From an uncultured Lachnospiraceae bacterium (GTDB taxonomy: Bacteria > Bacillota > Clostridia > Lachnospirales > Lachnospiraceae): 34,307 bases of DNA. The translations under genes and the position numbers were made by a program. The notes under the pieces were generated by a model that was not told the DNA's origin, did no database searches, and worked only from the letters and a program-made list of their open reading frames with translations. Shown here in pieces: positions 17,047 through 24,695 of the stretch (positions are counted from its first letter, which is position 1; every line of letters starts with the position of its first letter). The stretch is taken from NCBI GenBank assembly GCA_946531495.1, contig CAMNAQ010000006.1, positions 1 through 34,307 on the forward strand, given 5' to 3'.

Positions 17047-17715
17047 TCAGTGCATACTCATAAAATATCTGATCACACCTTTCAGATCCTCACATATCAC
17101 AACCGATTTTTCTTTCATCTCCTCGTCGGCAGGTATCATATCCGGAACCATGATCGGTCTCATTCCCGCAGCATATGCGGATCTGATCCCATTATAGGAA
17201 TCTTCGATTGCAAAGGCATGAGCCGGATCTGCATGCATCTTTTCACATGCAAGAAGATATATCTCCGGATCGGGCTTTGATATCCTCACCGAATCTCCGC
17301 CTATTATCTCTTCAAAAAATCCCGCAAATCCCGCTTCTTCAAGCTCCCTCACAACGGATGCTTTTTTTGTGGAGGATGCAAGGCCGCATCTGATCCCTAT
17401 ATTTTTCAGATACTCCAGGATTTCCCCGGCTCCGTCTTTTACGGGAAGCCTTCCGCCGTCATATTTTTCATGGAAAAGTCTGCTGCTTTCAGCAAGAAGC
17501 TTATCTGAAATTCCCGGCCCATATACCTCTGAATATGCATTCTCAACAATCTGTCTTGTCTGATTCTTATTGGTACCTATGCATTTGTAAAACACATCTG
17601 TAATATCCGGCATCCCATAATCAGAGGCTATCTCGGTCCATGTATCCAGGCATGCCCTTTCGGAATCAAAGATGACTCCGTCCATATCAAATATTACGCA
17701 AAAATCTTTTTTCAT
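17047..17715 (-). CDS. HAD-superfamily phosphatase (beta-phosphoglucomutase-like)
   Basis: A 222-residue HAD hydrolase with all four motifs: DMDGVIFDSE near the N-terminus (nucleophile Asp and acid Asp), LASSTKK (motif II), ISKPDPEIYL (motif III Lys), and AIEDSYNGIRSA (motif IV acids). The alpha-helical cap between motifs I and II puts it with phosphoglycolate phosphatase and beta-phosphoglucomutase relatives; the substrate is unknown. The start is uncertain: ATG 17715 gives the usual family length but a poor ribosome binding site, whereas ATG 17760 has AGGAAA 6 nt upstream and would add 15 residues. It follows the LRR gene closely and is last before a strong terminator. Confidence 0.88.
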   Translation of the reverse strand: MKKDFCVIFDMDGVIFDSERACLDTWTEIASDYGMPDITDVFYKCIGTNKNQTRQIVENAYSEVYGPGISDKLLAESSRLFHEKYDGGRLPVKDGAGEILEYLKNIGIRCGLASSTKKASVVRELEEAGFAGFFEEIIGGDSVRISKPDPEIYLLACEKMHADPAHAFAIEDSYNGIRSAYAAGMRPIMVPDMIPADEEMKEKSVVICEDLKGVIRYFMSMH

Positions 17716-17798
17716 CGAAGCACCGCTTTCAAATGCCCGGTAACCTGCAGGCATCCGCATTTGCACTTTCCTGTTTTTTGGGGGGCTGCATCATGTAC

Positions 17799-20069
17799 TC
17801 AGTATTCCTTATCCACATGATCAAGACCATATTGCCGCATAAACTCCTTCAGTTCGTTTTGATCCTTTATCATCATCACCTCATGGAATTCGCCGTTTTC
17901 CCTGTTCTTAAATCCCGCAACCTGTTCCCCGTTACAGATGGATGCCCTTATGACAGGCTTTTCCTTTTCGGGATCATAATCATATCTTGATGTATCTTCC
18001 TTCTTCTCATACTTTCTCTTCGTGAAAAACCATGAAAGGAATCCGACCAAAGCGCACAGAAGTATCACAGGTATTATCACCCATGCATGGGATTTTGCAC
18101 CGCTTCCGTCCTCACTCTGCAGGTGAGCGGGTGTGCCATCGGTATTTTGGGAAGCTTCGGATTCACTTGATCCGCCTTCTCCGCTTTCAGAGCCTGCGTC
18201 TTCCCCTGACTGATCTGCTTCCGCCGAGGCTGTTTGCAAAGAGCTGTTGTCTGTATCTGTCACTGTATCAGTCAATGCATCAGCCGTTGTTTCTGCGTTC
18301 GCATTTTCCGAAGTCTCGGCATCCGGGCCTGCAGCAGGAACTGCGGTTACGTCAGGAACAGGAAATGAAGTTCTCCTTGCAAGACCGTTCACCTCCATCA
18401 TCCTGTTAAACATTTCCTCAAATTCCGTATATGTCACGCTGCCGTGAGGATCGAGCAGAAGCTCCTCCTTCGGAGCTCCGGCCTCACCCTTTCCGTCCAT
18501 GAGATTCCATGTAACAGCCCAGGTCACTGCCTCCCAGGCGTACTGGTCTATATCATAGTAATCCTTGAAATCATCCGTTCTTCCGAAGTCTATTGCCCTT
18601 TTATAATCCATGACCTCTGAATAGCGCATGAGCATCAGTGCCATATCCTGTCTTGTAAGAATCCTGCCGACACCGAAATCATCCGATGATACATCGGGAT
18701 ATCCGAGGCATATGGCATTCTTCTCACCCCAGATGAGCGCCTTTTCATACCATGCTCCGGAAGCTACATCATCAAATCTTGAAGAAAGGCCGCCCACACC
18801 CGGGCTCCCTGCAAGGGAATAAAGAATCCATGCGGCCGCTTCTCTTGAGATCAGGTCACCGCCTGCCGGCTGCAGCGAAGCTGATGAATCGGAAGAAGAT
18901 GCTGAAGACGAAGGCTGCGGAGCTGCATTTGCCGCCAGGGTGACCGCATCGTCAAAGCATAGAAAGTACAGATTGTCTCCGCCCGTCGATGTATCCCCGC
19001 CGTAGTCAAGCGTCCAGGAATGACCGACACATACGTCATATTCACTCTGCTTAACGCCTTCCCTGTATGTCTTAACAAGGAGCGGATTAGCGCCTATATC
19101 AAGAGTCGTGAAGCTGTTTGTAAATGCCTGCAGAAAATGAAGTGAAGGATTTCCGGACAGATCAAGTGAAGTGATCTGATTACATGCGCAATCAAGATAG
19201 AAAAGCTTCGGATTATGTGTTACATCAAGTGAACTGATGCTGTTGTAGCTGCAGATCAGTTTCTGTAATTCGGGATTGTTTCTTACATCAATGGAGTAAA
19301 CATCATTATTCGCGCAGTTATAATACTGAAGCCCCGGGTTATTGCTCACATCGATGCTTCCAAGCCCGGGATTATCCCATATATCCAGCCTCTTCATAAG
19401 AGGACAGCCGGATACATCAAGATAGGTCAGATGATTTCTGAAGGCATCAAGATGGGAAAGTCTCGGATTATTGCTCAGGTCAAGCGAAGTAAGTTCACAG
19501 GATCCGCATGTCAGATGCTCAAGCAGCGGATTATGTGTCACATCAAGTACGGGAAGAGGATTGGTATTGCATTCGATGAATGCCATTTTGGGATTTGCCG
19601 AAACGTCCAGAGAAGTAAGATTGCAGTCGTAGCAATAGACCCATTCAAGCTCGGGATTTGCCGAAAAATCAAGAGAAGTAAAAAGATTGCCCGAACACCA
19701 TACACCGTGCAGATCCTTATTATTGCTCAGATCCATATAGGCAATGTAATTATCCTTGCACCAAAGCCCCTGAAGAGCCGTAAAATATTCAACACCCTGT
19801 ATTGAGCTGATGCCCATTCCTTCACAGTAGATATTAATGGTTAGTGCGATCTCAGCATCATCAATAATTCCATTTAGGTCGCGGTCGTAATCCGCACCGG
19901 AGATAACGGAACGAAACACCGGATCCGGAAATGTGGTTTCATCAATGACAACAGGCGCGGCATTTACTCTGTATGCACCGCCTTTATAAAGGAGCACTCC
20001 GCACGCCATGACAAGAAATGCCATGACAATGTGTATGGTACTCTTTTTTAAATATTCAGATACTTTCAT
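17799..20069 (-). CDS. Leucine-rich-repeat, SLH-like, membrane-anchored surface protein
   Basis: A 756-residue exported protein. It has a signal peptide (1-38, hydrophobic core 12-28, ANAAP-like end VNAAP), a calcium-loop-like DYDRDLNGIIDDAE (60-73), then about eleven 21-residue leucine-rich repeats (about 93-330) with the consensus NPxLxxLxCxxNxLTSLDVS. SLH-like sequence follows at about 405-560 (SSRFDDVASGAWYEKALIWGEKN; ILTRQDMALMLMRYSE). Next are a Ser/Thr/Glu/Asp-rich linker (575-660), one membrane helix (663-682) and a 74-residue charged tail that would be cytoplasmic. The start at 20069 follows GAGGGGG by 5 nt. It lies 58 bp behind the rhodanese-TtcA gene without a terminator. It may be an adhesin or a wall-linked receptor; the function is unknown. 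Confidence 0.85.
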   Translation of the reverse strand: MKVSEYLKKSTIHIVMAFLVMACGVLLYKGGAYRVNAAPVVIDETTFPDPVFRSVISGADYDRDLNGIIDDAEIALTINIYCEGMGISSIQGVEYFTALQGLWCKDNYIAYMDLSNNKDLHGVWCSGNLFTSLDFSANPELEWVYCYDCNLTSLDVSANPKMAFIECNTNPLPVLDVTHNPLLEHLTCGSCELTSLDLSNNPRLSHLDAFRNHLTYLDVSGCPLMKRLDIWDNPGLGSIDVSNNPGLQYYNCANNDVYSIDVRNNPELQKLICSYNSISSLDVTHNPKLFYLDCACNQITSLDLSGNPSLHFLQAFTNSFTTLDIGANPLLVKTYREGVKQSEYDVCVGHSWTLDYGGDTSTGGDNLYFLCFDDAVTLAANAAPQPSSSASSSDSSASLQPAGGDLISREAAAWILYSLAGSPGVGGLSSRFDDVASGAWYEKALIWGEKNAICLGYPDVSSDDFGVGRILTRQDMALMLMRYSEVMDYKRAIDFGRTDDFKDYYDIDQYAWEAVTWAVTWNLMDGKGEAGAPKEELLLDPHGSVTYTEFEEMFNRMMEVNGLARRTSFPVPDVTAVPAAGPDAETSENANAETTADALTDTVTDTDNSSLQTASAEADQSGEDAGSESGEGGSSESEASQNTDGTPAHLQSEDGSGAKSHAWVIIPVILLCALVGFLSWFFTKRKYEKKEDTSRYDYDPEKEKPVIRASICNGEQVAGFKNRENGEFHEVMMIKDQNELKEFMRQYGLDHVDKEY

Positions 20070-20127
20070 TTCAGCCCCCTCAGTCTGATCGATCGAAAGC
20101 AGATCCGTTCTTTACGAAAACCGGGCA

Positions 20128-21273
20128 TCAGTATTCATCAAGGAAATGATGCCTTACACCATCTTTCTTATATGCTATCAGTGTATCGAGATTTACATTT
20201 TCAACGCTCTTGAAAATATTGGATTCGATATACGGATTGTTCTTTTTCAGTTCAGCTATGAGTTTTTTGGTCTCAAGACGCTTTGAGGATGTGGTGCCGT
20301 CTTCATGGCATGTCGAGCATGTCTCGGTAAAATGGCATGCACACTGGAGAAAATGCAGTTCGTTATAATCTCTCCATGCGCATATATCACTTTCCCTGAC
20401 AAGATAAAGAGGTCTTATCAGCTCCATCCCTTCGAAATTGGTACTGTGAAGCTTGGGCATCATGGTCTGTATATGAGCTCCATGAAGCATTCCCATCAGG
20501 ATTGTTTCTATCACATCGTCATAATGATGTCCCAAAGCTATCTTATTACATCCGAGTGCCTTTGCTCTGCTATATAGATAGCCTCTTCTCATTCTGGCGC
20601 AAAGATAGCACGGATTCTTATCAATGGTATCCACCGCGTCAAAAATATCACTTTCGAATACTGTGATGGGAATACCAAGCGCACGTGCATTGCTTTCTAT
20701 CAGCGCCCTGTTATCATCATTATAGCCCGGATCCATAACAAGAAAGGTGAGTTCAAAATTACACTGCCTGTGTCTTTGAATCTCCTGGAAGAGCTTCGCC
20801 ATGAGCATGGAATCCTTACCGCCTGAAATGCATACGGCGATCCGATCACCTTCTTCGATAAGCCTGTATGTTTTGCATGCTTTTGCAAACGGAGTAAAAA
20901 GCTGTTTGTGAAATTTCTTTCTGATGCTTTCCTCTGCTCTGTGCTGCTTCTCCATACGGCTTTCTTCATCGGATGTAAGAGATCTCACATATCCTATATA
21001 TCCGCCTTCAAGGCTGTAGCAGTCACGTGCTTCCACCAGGAAGTTATCATCAAGATCCCTGGTTTTGCGTCCGACCTCACAGTAGAAGATCAATTTCTTC
21101 TCTGTGGGAATCCCGGATAATCCCGCCATCACCTCATCAGGACTTCCATCAGTATTAATAAAGATCGCATCGGGGATCATTCCGTATTCCCTCAGCCCTT
21201 CATCTCTGATATCTATCAACTGATATGAATGCTTCGGAAGAAACTTTAATTCTTCTATTGATATTTCCTTCAT
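20128..21273 (-). CDS. Rhodanese-TtcA fusion (PP-loop tRNA thiolation-type protein)
   Basis: A 381-residue two-domain protein. Residues 1-100 are a rhodanese domain with the active Cys65 in YCEVGRKT. Residues ~115-380 are a TtcA-like PP-loop ATPase with CISGGKDS (148-155), NPCYLCARMRRGYLY containing Cys222 and Cys225, and GHHYDDVIET (248-257). A second cysteine/histidine cluster (Cys311, Cys313, Cys319, Cys322) lies near the C-terminus. TtcA proteins thiolate tRNA cytidine 32 using an iron-sulfur cluster, and the fused rhodanese could hand over persulfide sulfur. The first ATG with a plausible family N-terminus is at 21273 (MKEISIEELK); its ribosome binding site is weak. In-frame starts up to 21315 add a non-conserved leader. 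Another sulfur-transfer reaction is possible. Confidence 0.85.
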   Translation of the reverse strand: MKEISIEELKFLPKHSYQLIDIRDEGLREYGMIPDAIFINTDGSPDEVMAGLSGIPTEKKLIFYCEVGRKTRDLDDNFLVEARDCYSLEGGYIGYVRSLTSDEESRMEKQHRAEESIRKKFHKQLFTPFAKACKTYRLIEEGDRIAVCISGGKDSMLMAKLFQEIQRHRQCNFELTFLVMDPGYNDDNRALIESNARALGIPITVFESDIFDAVDTIDKNPCYLCARMRRGYLYSRAKALGCNKIALGHHYDDVIETILMGMLHGAHIQTMMPKLHSTNFEGMELIRPLYLVRESDICAWRDYNELHFLQCACHFTETCSTCHEDGTTSSKRLETKKLIAELKKNNPYIESNIFKSVENVNLDTLIAYKKDGVRHHFLDEY

Positions 21274-21339
21274 AGTTCTTCTATCAAACCCCGGTATATG
21301 TTTCATTAAGTACACGGATTCACAAACCCTACAGAATAC

Positions 21340-21368
21340 AATCTACTCAAAAAACAACATGTTTTCAA
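21340..21368 (-). promoter_or_regulatory. Putative promoter of the rhodanese-TtcA operon
   Basis: On the minus strand TTGAAA (21368-21363), a 17-nt spacer, then TAGATT (21345-21340). It lies downstream of two terminators and about 67 nt before the start codon, where a promoter is needed. The -10 is mediocre. Confidence 0.45.
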
Positions 21369-21453
21369 TACTTCCCATGGTATTTAATGCAAAACAGCCC
21401 CGTATGGTTTCCCGGTATTCCTTCAATGGTATGCCAAAACTACAATGCGATAC

Positions 21454-21491
21454 AAAAAGAGCCTGCTTTATATTCATAAAACAGACTCTTT
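21454..21491 (-). terminator. Second terminator of the GH27 unit
   Basis: A 16-bp stem on the minus strand (21456-21471 with 21476-21491, two G-U pairs), a 4-nt loop and TTTTT. On the plus strand the two G-U positions become mismatches, so it is optimised for minus-strand transcription. Confidence 0.85.
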
Positions 21492-21502
21492 AAAATCATA
21501 TA

Positions 21503-21528
21503 AAAAGCCCACTATGCTCCGGGCTTTT
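21503..21528 (-). terminator. First terminator of the GH27 unit
   Basis: A perfect 8-bp stem AAAAGCCC/GGGCTTTT (21503-21510, 21521-21528) with a 10-nt loop and T-rich flanks, followed by TTTTTA on the minus strand. The TAG stop of the SPASM-like relic lies in the loop. It could act in both directions. Confidence 0.75.
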
Positions 21529-21772
21529 CGTTCATTAGCCGTTCAACCAGTTCTCTTTTTTCATATAATACACATCCGCCATCGTGATCATCCAATAGAA
21601 TATCCCCGCTTTGAAGTGCCATAAACAGCGGTGAGTTAATTGCATCACGCAGTGAAGCATTTCTGACATTAACGTCAGAATATGGTGAAAACGGACAGGG
21701 CTCAGCTCCGCCGTGAGAATTGACATAAAAAAATCCATCCGTTACAAGAACATGTCCTGACTCACTCCTTCG
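21512..21772 (-). pseudogene. C-terminal relic of a radical SAM/SPASM-like protein
   Basis: An 86-codon open frame with no start codon, running from immediately after the GH27 stop codon to a TAG at 21512. Its translation contains FFYVNSHGGAEPCPFSPYSD, then VNVRNASLRDAINSPLF and HDGGCVLYEKRELVERL. This resembles the C-terminal auxiliary-cluster region of radical SAM proteins, where a CPFSPYSD-type motif and a later Cys bind an extra iron-sulfur cluster. There is no CxxxCxxC core, so only the tail remains. It is followed directly by terminators, as the 3' end of a former gene would be. The relic is in the same frame as the GH27 gene, probably by chance. The family assignment is from motif memory, not a search. 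Confidence 0.55.
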
Positions 21773-23035
21773 TTATGCTATATAGAACACCTTTGCTCCG
21801 TGCGCCGGTATGTCGGCTGTAAAGGTATCGCCTATCTTTACGGTCTCCGAGCTCCAAAGCTCCGTTGCATCAGATCCTGCCGGAACGTTTTCAAGCTCAT
21901 CCATGTCAAAGTTTAAAGTTCCGTCTTTATCCGATGCATTGAAAACAGCAATGTATTTTCCGCCATCGCGATCATCCGCGCTCCACAGGATGAATTCCTT
22001 CTCATCGATCTTTCTTCTGAAGATCTGGCGTGCATTTCTTGAATTGGCATGCATCCGGAGAACACCCTCATTCGTGATCAACTTCATTGTAAAATCATCG
22101 AATCGTGTCATCTCTCCGCCGATCATAAGAGGAGATCTCATTATTCCCCAGAGCGTCATCATAGTGATCTGCTCTTCTTCGGTAAATTTTGTCTTATTAT
22201 TTATGTCATAATCCTGTTTGATAGGTCCGATCGGCAGCATATCCGCATCAGGGAAGTGGCCCGCGCCGGCATGAATGCTCCATTTTTCAGCACGCTCAAA
22301 CATGGCATACAAAAGCTTCCAGTCATCCCAGAAATCGTCGGTTATGCGCCACATATTCGCCACCTGTTTGTACAGCTCGGCCTTTTCAAGAAGTGCCGGG
22401 CCAGGTGAAAGTGAAAGCACCATCTCTCTTCCGCAGTGATTAAGAGCATCCGAGAGCATTGTCATTTCCTTTTCTTCATGGGGAAGCTCCCTGCATATAT
22501 CATCGCATTTGATAAAGTCGACGCCCCACTGTGCATACAGCTTAAAGATCGAATCATAATATGCACGTCCGTTTTCATCGGGAGTTACGCCGTACATATC
22601 CGGATTCCATGCACAAATGCTGTTGAATCTGGCAGCATTTCTTGCGGTTATTTCAGTACCGAACACCGGAAGATTTTTGTGGACTGCCTGGCGGGGGATT
22701 CCTCTCATGATATGGATTCCGAACTTAAGTCCAAGAGAATGAACATATTCTGCAAGAGGCGCAAAGCCCTTACCGTCAGCAGAAGACGGAAATCTGTTCG
22801 GTGCAGGGATAAGTCTTCCGTATTCATCCATGCAAAGATCCGCAAAGGGTCTGTATTCATGGCTTGTTGCTCCCGGTTCATACCATTGAATATCCACAAC
22901 CACATATTCCCAGCCATGCTGCTTCAGATGACTTGCCATAAATTCAGCATTCTGTCTTACTTCCTTTTCCGTTACCGCTGCACCGTAACAGTCCCAGCTG
23001 TTCCAGCCTCTGGGTGCGACCTTGGGTCTGTACAT
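21773..23035 (-). CDS. GH27 alpha-galactosidase-like enzyme
   Basis: A 420-residue GH27/melibiase-type enzyme: (beta/alpha)8 barrel followed by a beta-sandwich. The N-terminus has PRGWNSWDCYGAAVTE (family GWNSW motif). The nucleophile is predicted as Asp178 in VDFIKCDDIC, and the acid/base as Asp234 in WRITDDFWDDW, four residues after Arg230 as in characterised GH27 enzymes. WGIMRSPLMIGGEM is also typical. It removes terminal alpha-galactose or, in some members, beta-L-arabinopyranose; substrate is not certain. There is no signal peptide. The ATG at 23035 has GGAGGA about 8 nt upstream. It lies 83 bp behind the prolyl-tRNA deacylase-like gene and directly ahead of the SPASM relic. Confidence 0.93.
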   Translation of the reverse strand: MYRPKVAPRGWNSWDCYGAAVTEKEVRQNAEFMASHLKQHGWEYVVVDIQWYEPGATSHEYRPFADLCMDEYGRLIPAPNRFPSSADGKGFAPLAEYVHSLGLKFGIHIMRGIPRQAVHKNLPVFGTEITARNAARFNSICAWNPDMYGVTPDENGRAYYDSIFKLYAQWGVDFIKCDDICRELPHEEKEMTMLSDALNHCGREMVLSLSPGPALLEKAELYKQVANMWRITDDFWDDWKLLYAMFERAEKWSIHAGAGHFPDADMLPIGPIKQDYDINNKTKFTEEEQITMMTLWGIMRSPLMIGGEMTRFDDFTMKLITNEGVLRMHANSRNARQIFRRKIDEKEFILWSADDRDGGKYIAVFNASDKDGTLNFDMDELENVPAGSDATELWSSETVKIGDTFTADIPAHGAKVFYIA

Positions 23036-23118
23036 GATCTGTTCCTCCGTTAATGTTTAGTTATCTGTAGTTCCAAAAAGTGATCTGACAGTATTAATGT
23101 CTTTATCCTTTTACTTTT

Positions 23119-23664
23119 TTAATCCTCCCCCACCAGATAGACCTCCTTGTAAGAATGTCCTGTAGCGGGAAGGAATTTTTCTACAACATCCGCTGTCTTC
23201 ATCTTGAGACTTGATGTGCAGACGCAGGGATGACAGCCAATATATTCTCCCTCAAGCACATCTCTGTCTATAAGAAGCTGTACATGATTCTCCTTATCAT
23301 TCATAAGTCCCATGATGCTTACCGAGCCCGGTTCGATATCCAGATATTTAAGCATGTCCTCAGGATCCGCAAAGGAAAGGCGCGCCGACCCTATCTGCGC
23401 TGATAATTCCTTGGTCTTAAACTTCTTGTCCCCCGGCATCATAAGAAGATAAAAGCTTGTCTTTTGCCTGTTGCACAAAAACAGATTCTTGCAAATGATA
23501 ACTCCAAGAACTTTATCGATCACATTGCAGGCCTCCATGTTATTTGCAGCCTCATGATCCGTTCTAAAGTATTCGATACCAAGGTCATCAAGATAATCAT
23601 AAGTTCTTATCTCTCTGAGGAGTCTTCCTTCGGTATCATCAGGTCTTCCTTTATATAATTCCAT
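23119..23664 (-). CDS. YbaK/ProX-type prolyl-tRNA editing protein
   Basis: A 181-residue protein of the YbaK/aminoacyl-tRNA deacylase fold, closest in pattern to PrdX/ProX (prolyl-tRNA synthetase-associated) proteins that hydrolyse mischarged aminoacyl-tRNA. Recognisable parts are DLGIEYFRTDHEAA (30-43), CKNLFLCNRQKTSFYLLMMP (58-77), GSVSIMGLMND and YIGCHPCVCTSSLKM. The ATG at 23664 is directly preceded by an in-frame GTG at 23667; GGTGG lies about 9 nt upstream. The extended cysteine-rich HPCVCTSS segment is where family members have HPxxNTxS. A separate function such as free-standing trans-editing is expected; specificity is unknown. Confidence 0.85.
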   Translation of the reverse strand: MELYKGRPDDTEGRLLREIRTYDYLDDLGIEYFRTDHEAANNMEACNVIDKVLGVIICKNLFLCNRQKTSFYLLMMPGDKKFKTKELSAQIGSARLSFADPEDMLKYLDIEPGSVSIMGLMNDKENHVQLLIDRDVLEGEYIGCHPCVCTSSLKMKTADVVEKFLPATGHSYKEVYLVGED

Positions 23665-23792
23665 CACTCATTCACCACCGTCAGCATCCATGACAGCATG
23701 CAACCACTTTTCTGAACATATTTACATATAAGCTGCCATTTATCTTTACATATCCGATCTTTTGTATAGTATCACGAAGTGAAGACTAATGT

Positions 23793-23820
23793 TTGACTAA
23801 ATTTTAATTTTACATATACT
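23793..23820 (+). promoter_or_regulatory. Plus-strand promoter of a decayed short unit
   Basis: TTGACT (23793-23798), a 16-nt spacer and TATACT (23815-23820) on the plus strand, in a 392-bp gap between minus-strand genes. It is followed 46 bp later by GGAGGAG and an ATG. Confidence 0.5.
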
Positions 23821-23875
23821 TATTACTGTACTAAAGTTAGGCTGAATATTTTACAGGCTTCTTACCGGAGGAGAA

Positions 23876-24019
23876 ATGGCAAAATCAGCGCTTCCGGCAT
23901 TCATCGTATTCATCACATGCCAGAAGTAGATTTTTTCGGGCCTCACTGCAGGTGCCGTAAAAGGCTGATACACAAGATCATAAATGTACCACGATATACT
24001 CCTCACACATTTTAAGTAA
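23876..24019 (+). pseudogene. Stop-interrupted short frame of unknown family
   Basis: GGAGGAG sits 4 nt before an ATG (23876). The frame reads MAKSALPAFIVFITCQK and hits TAG (23927), then IFSGLTAGAVKG and TGA, then YTRS and TAA, then MYHDILLTHFK and a final TAA (24017-24019) inside the stem of a strong terminator. Promoter, ribosome binding site, hydrophobic start and terminator look like a real gene, but three internal stops leave a 17-residue peptide at most. Either a decayed small membrane protein, a short leader peptide, or a noncoding RNA of about 220 nt. No family recognised. The rest of the 23665-24056 gap holds nothing else I can name. Confidence 0.4.
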
Positions 24020-24046
24020 AAGGGACGGCAGAGCCGTCCCTTTTAC
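24016..24046. terminator. Strong bidirectional terminator
   Basis: A perfect 14-bp stem (GTAAAAGGGACGGC at 24016-24029, its complement at 24033-24046) with a 3-nt AGA loop. It lies 10 bp after the carbonic anhydrase stop codon on the minus strand and right at the end of the plus-strand short frame, so it probably serves both. Confidence 0.85.
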
Positions 24047-24056
24047 AATATAAATC

Positions 24057-24614
24057 CTATACATCGAATTCAACAGTTCCGTCCTCTATCCTGTATACTG
24101 CCCCGATAACCTTAAGTCCTTGCTTTTCATCCTTTTGTATCTCAAGGCTGGACTCTATTATCGAAACGCTCTGTCTGACATTCAGAACCGCCGCTTTATA
24201 ATCATCCGTTTCCATACCTATGGCCTGTTTTATCTCATCCGTAATGAACTTGATAAAACCGTCGGGATCATGATGGATCGCTGCAGTCACAGCACCGCAC
24301 CTTGTATGGCCAAGCACGACTATAAGCTTTGTCCCAAGATGCCCCGCCGCATATTCGATGCTTCCAAGCTGATGATCATCGATCACATTGCCCGCAACAC
24401 GTATTGTAAACAGATCTCCTATAGCAGCATGGAAGATCCTCTCAGGAATGACTCTGGAATCGGAGCATCCGATGATTATCGCATAGGGCTCCTGTCCGTT
24501 ATTGGCAAAATGCTCCAGTGTTGTTGGTGATACATCCGCATGAAACGTATCGATCGAAACATATTGTTCATTTCCTCTTTTCAGTCTTTCAATGGCTTCT
24601 TCAGCAGATATCAT
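24057..24614 (-). CDS. Beta-class carbonic anhydrase
   Basis: A 185-residue zinc enzyme interconverting CO2 and bicarbonate. The zinc ligands are Cys50 (GCSDSRV), His103 and Cys106 (LGHTRCGAV), with the Asp52-Arg54 dyad of the beta class. The start at 24614 has AAGGA about 9 nt upstream; an in-frame ATG at 24689, 6 bp after the preceding gene, would add 25 poorly conserved-looking residues. It is last in a run of minus-strand genes and is followed by a strong terminator. Confidence 0.93.
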   Translation of the reverse strand: MISAEEAIERLKRGNEQYVSIDTFHADVSPTTLEHFANNGQEPYAIIIGCSDSRVIPERIFHAAIGDLFTIRVAGNVIDDHQLGSIEYAAGHLGTKLIVVLGHTRCGAVTAAIHHDPDGFIKFITDEIKQAIGMETDDYKAAVLNVRQSVSIIESSLEIQKDEKQGLKVIGAVYRIEDGTVEFDV

Positions 24615-24695
24615 TTTCCCGTCCTTCTTTATTTTGTTATCTGTTCTAAAAATGCATCCATGAAATAATCCGGTCCTTTTTAGCCCCATTACTTG

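Noticed and set aside
21535-21738. 67-codon minus-strand frame starting MDFFMSILTAELS
   Set aside because: The overlapping frame with the CPFSPYSD motif is the one that makes protein sense; this one is its out-of-frame shadow.
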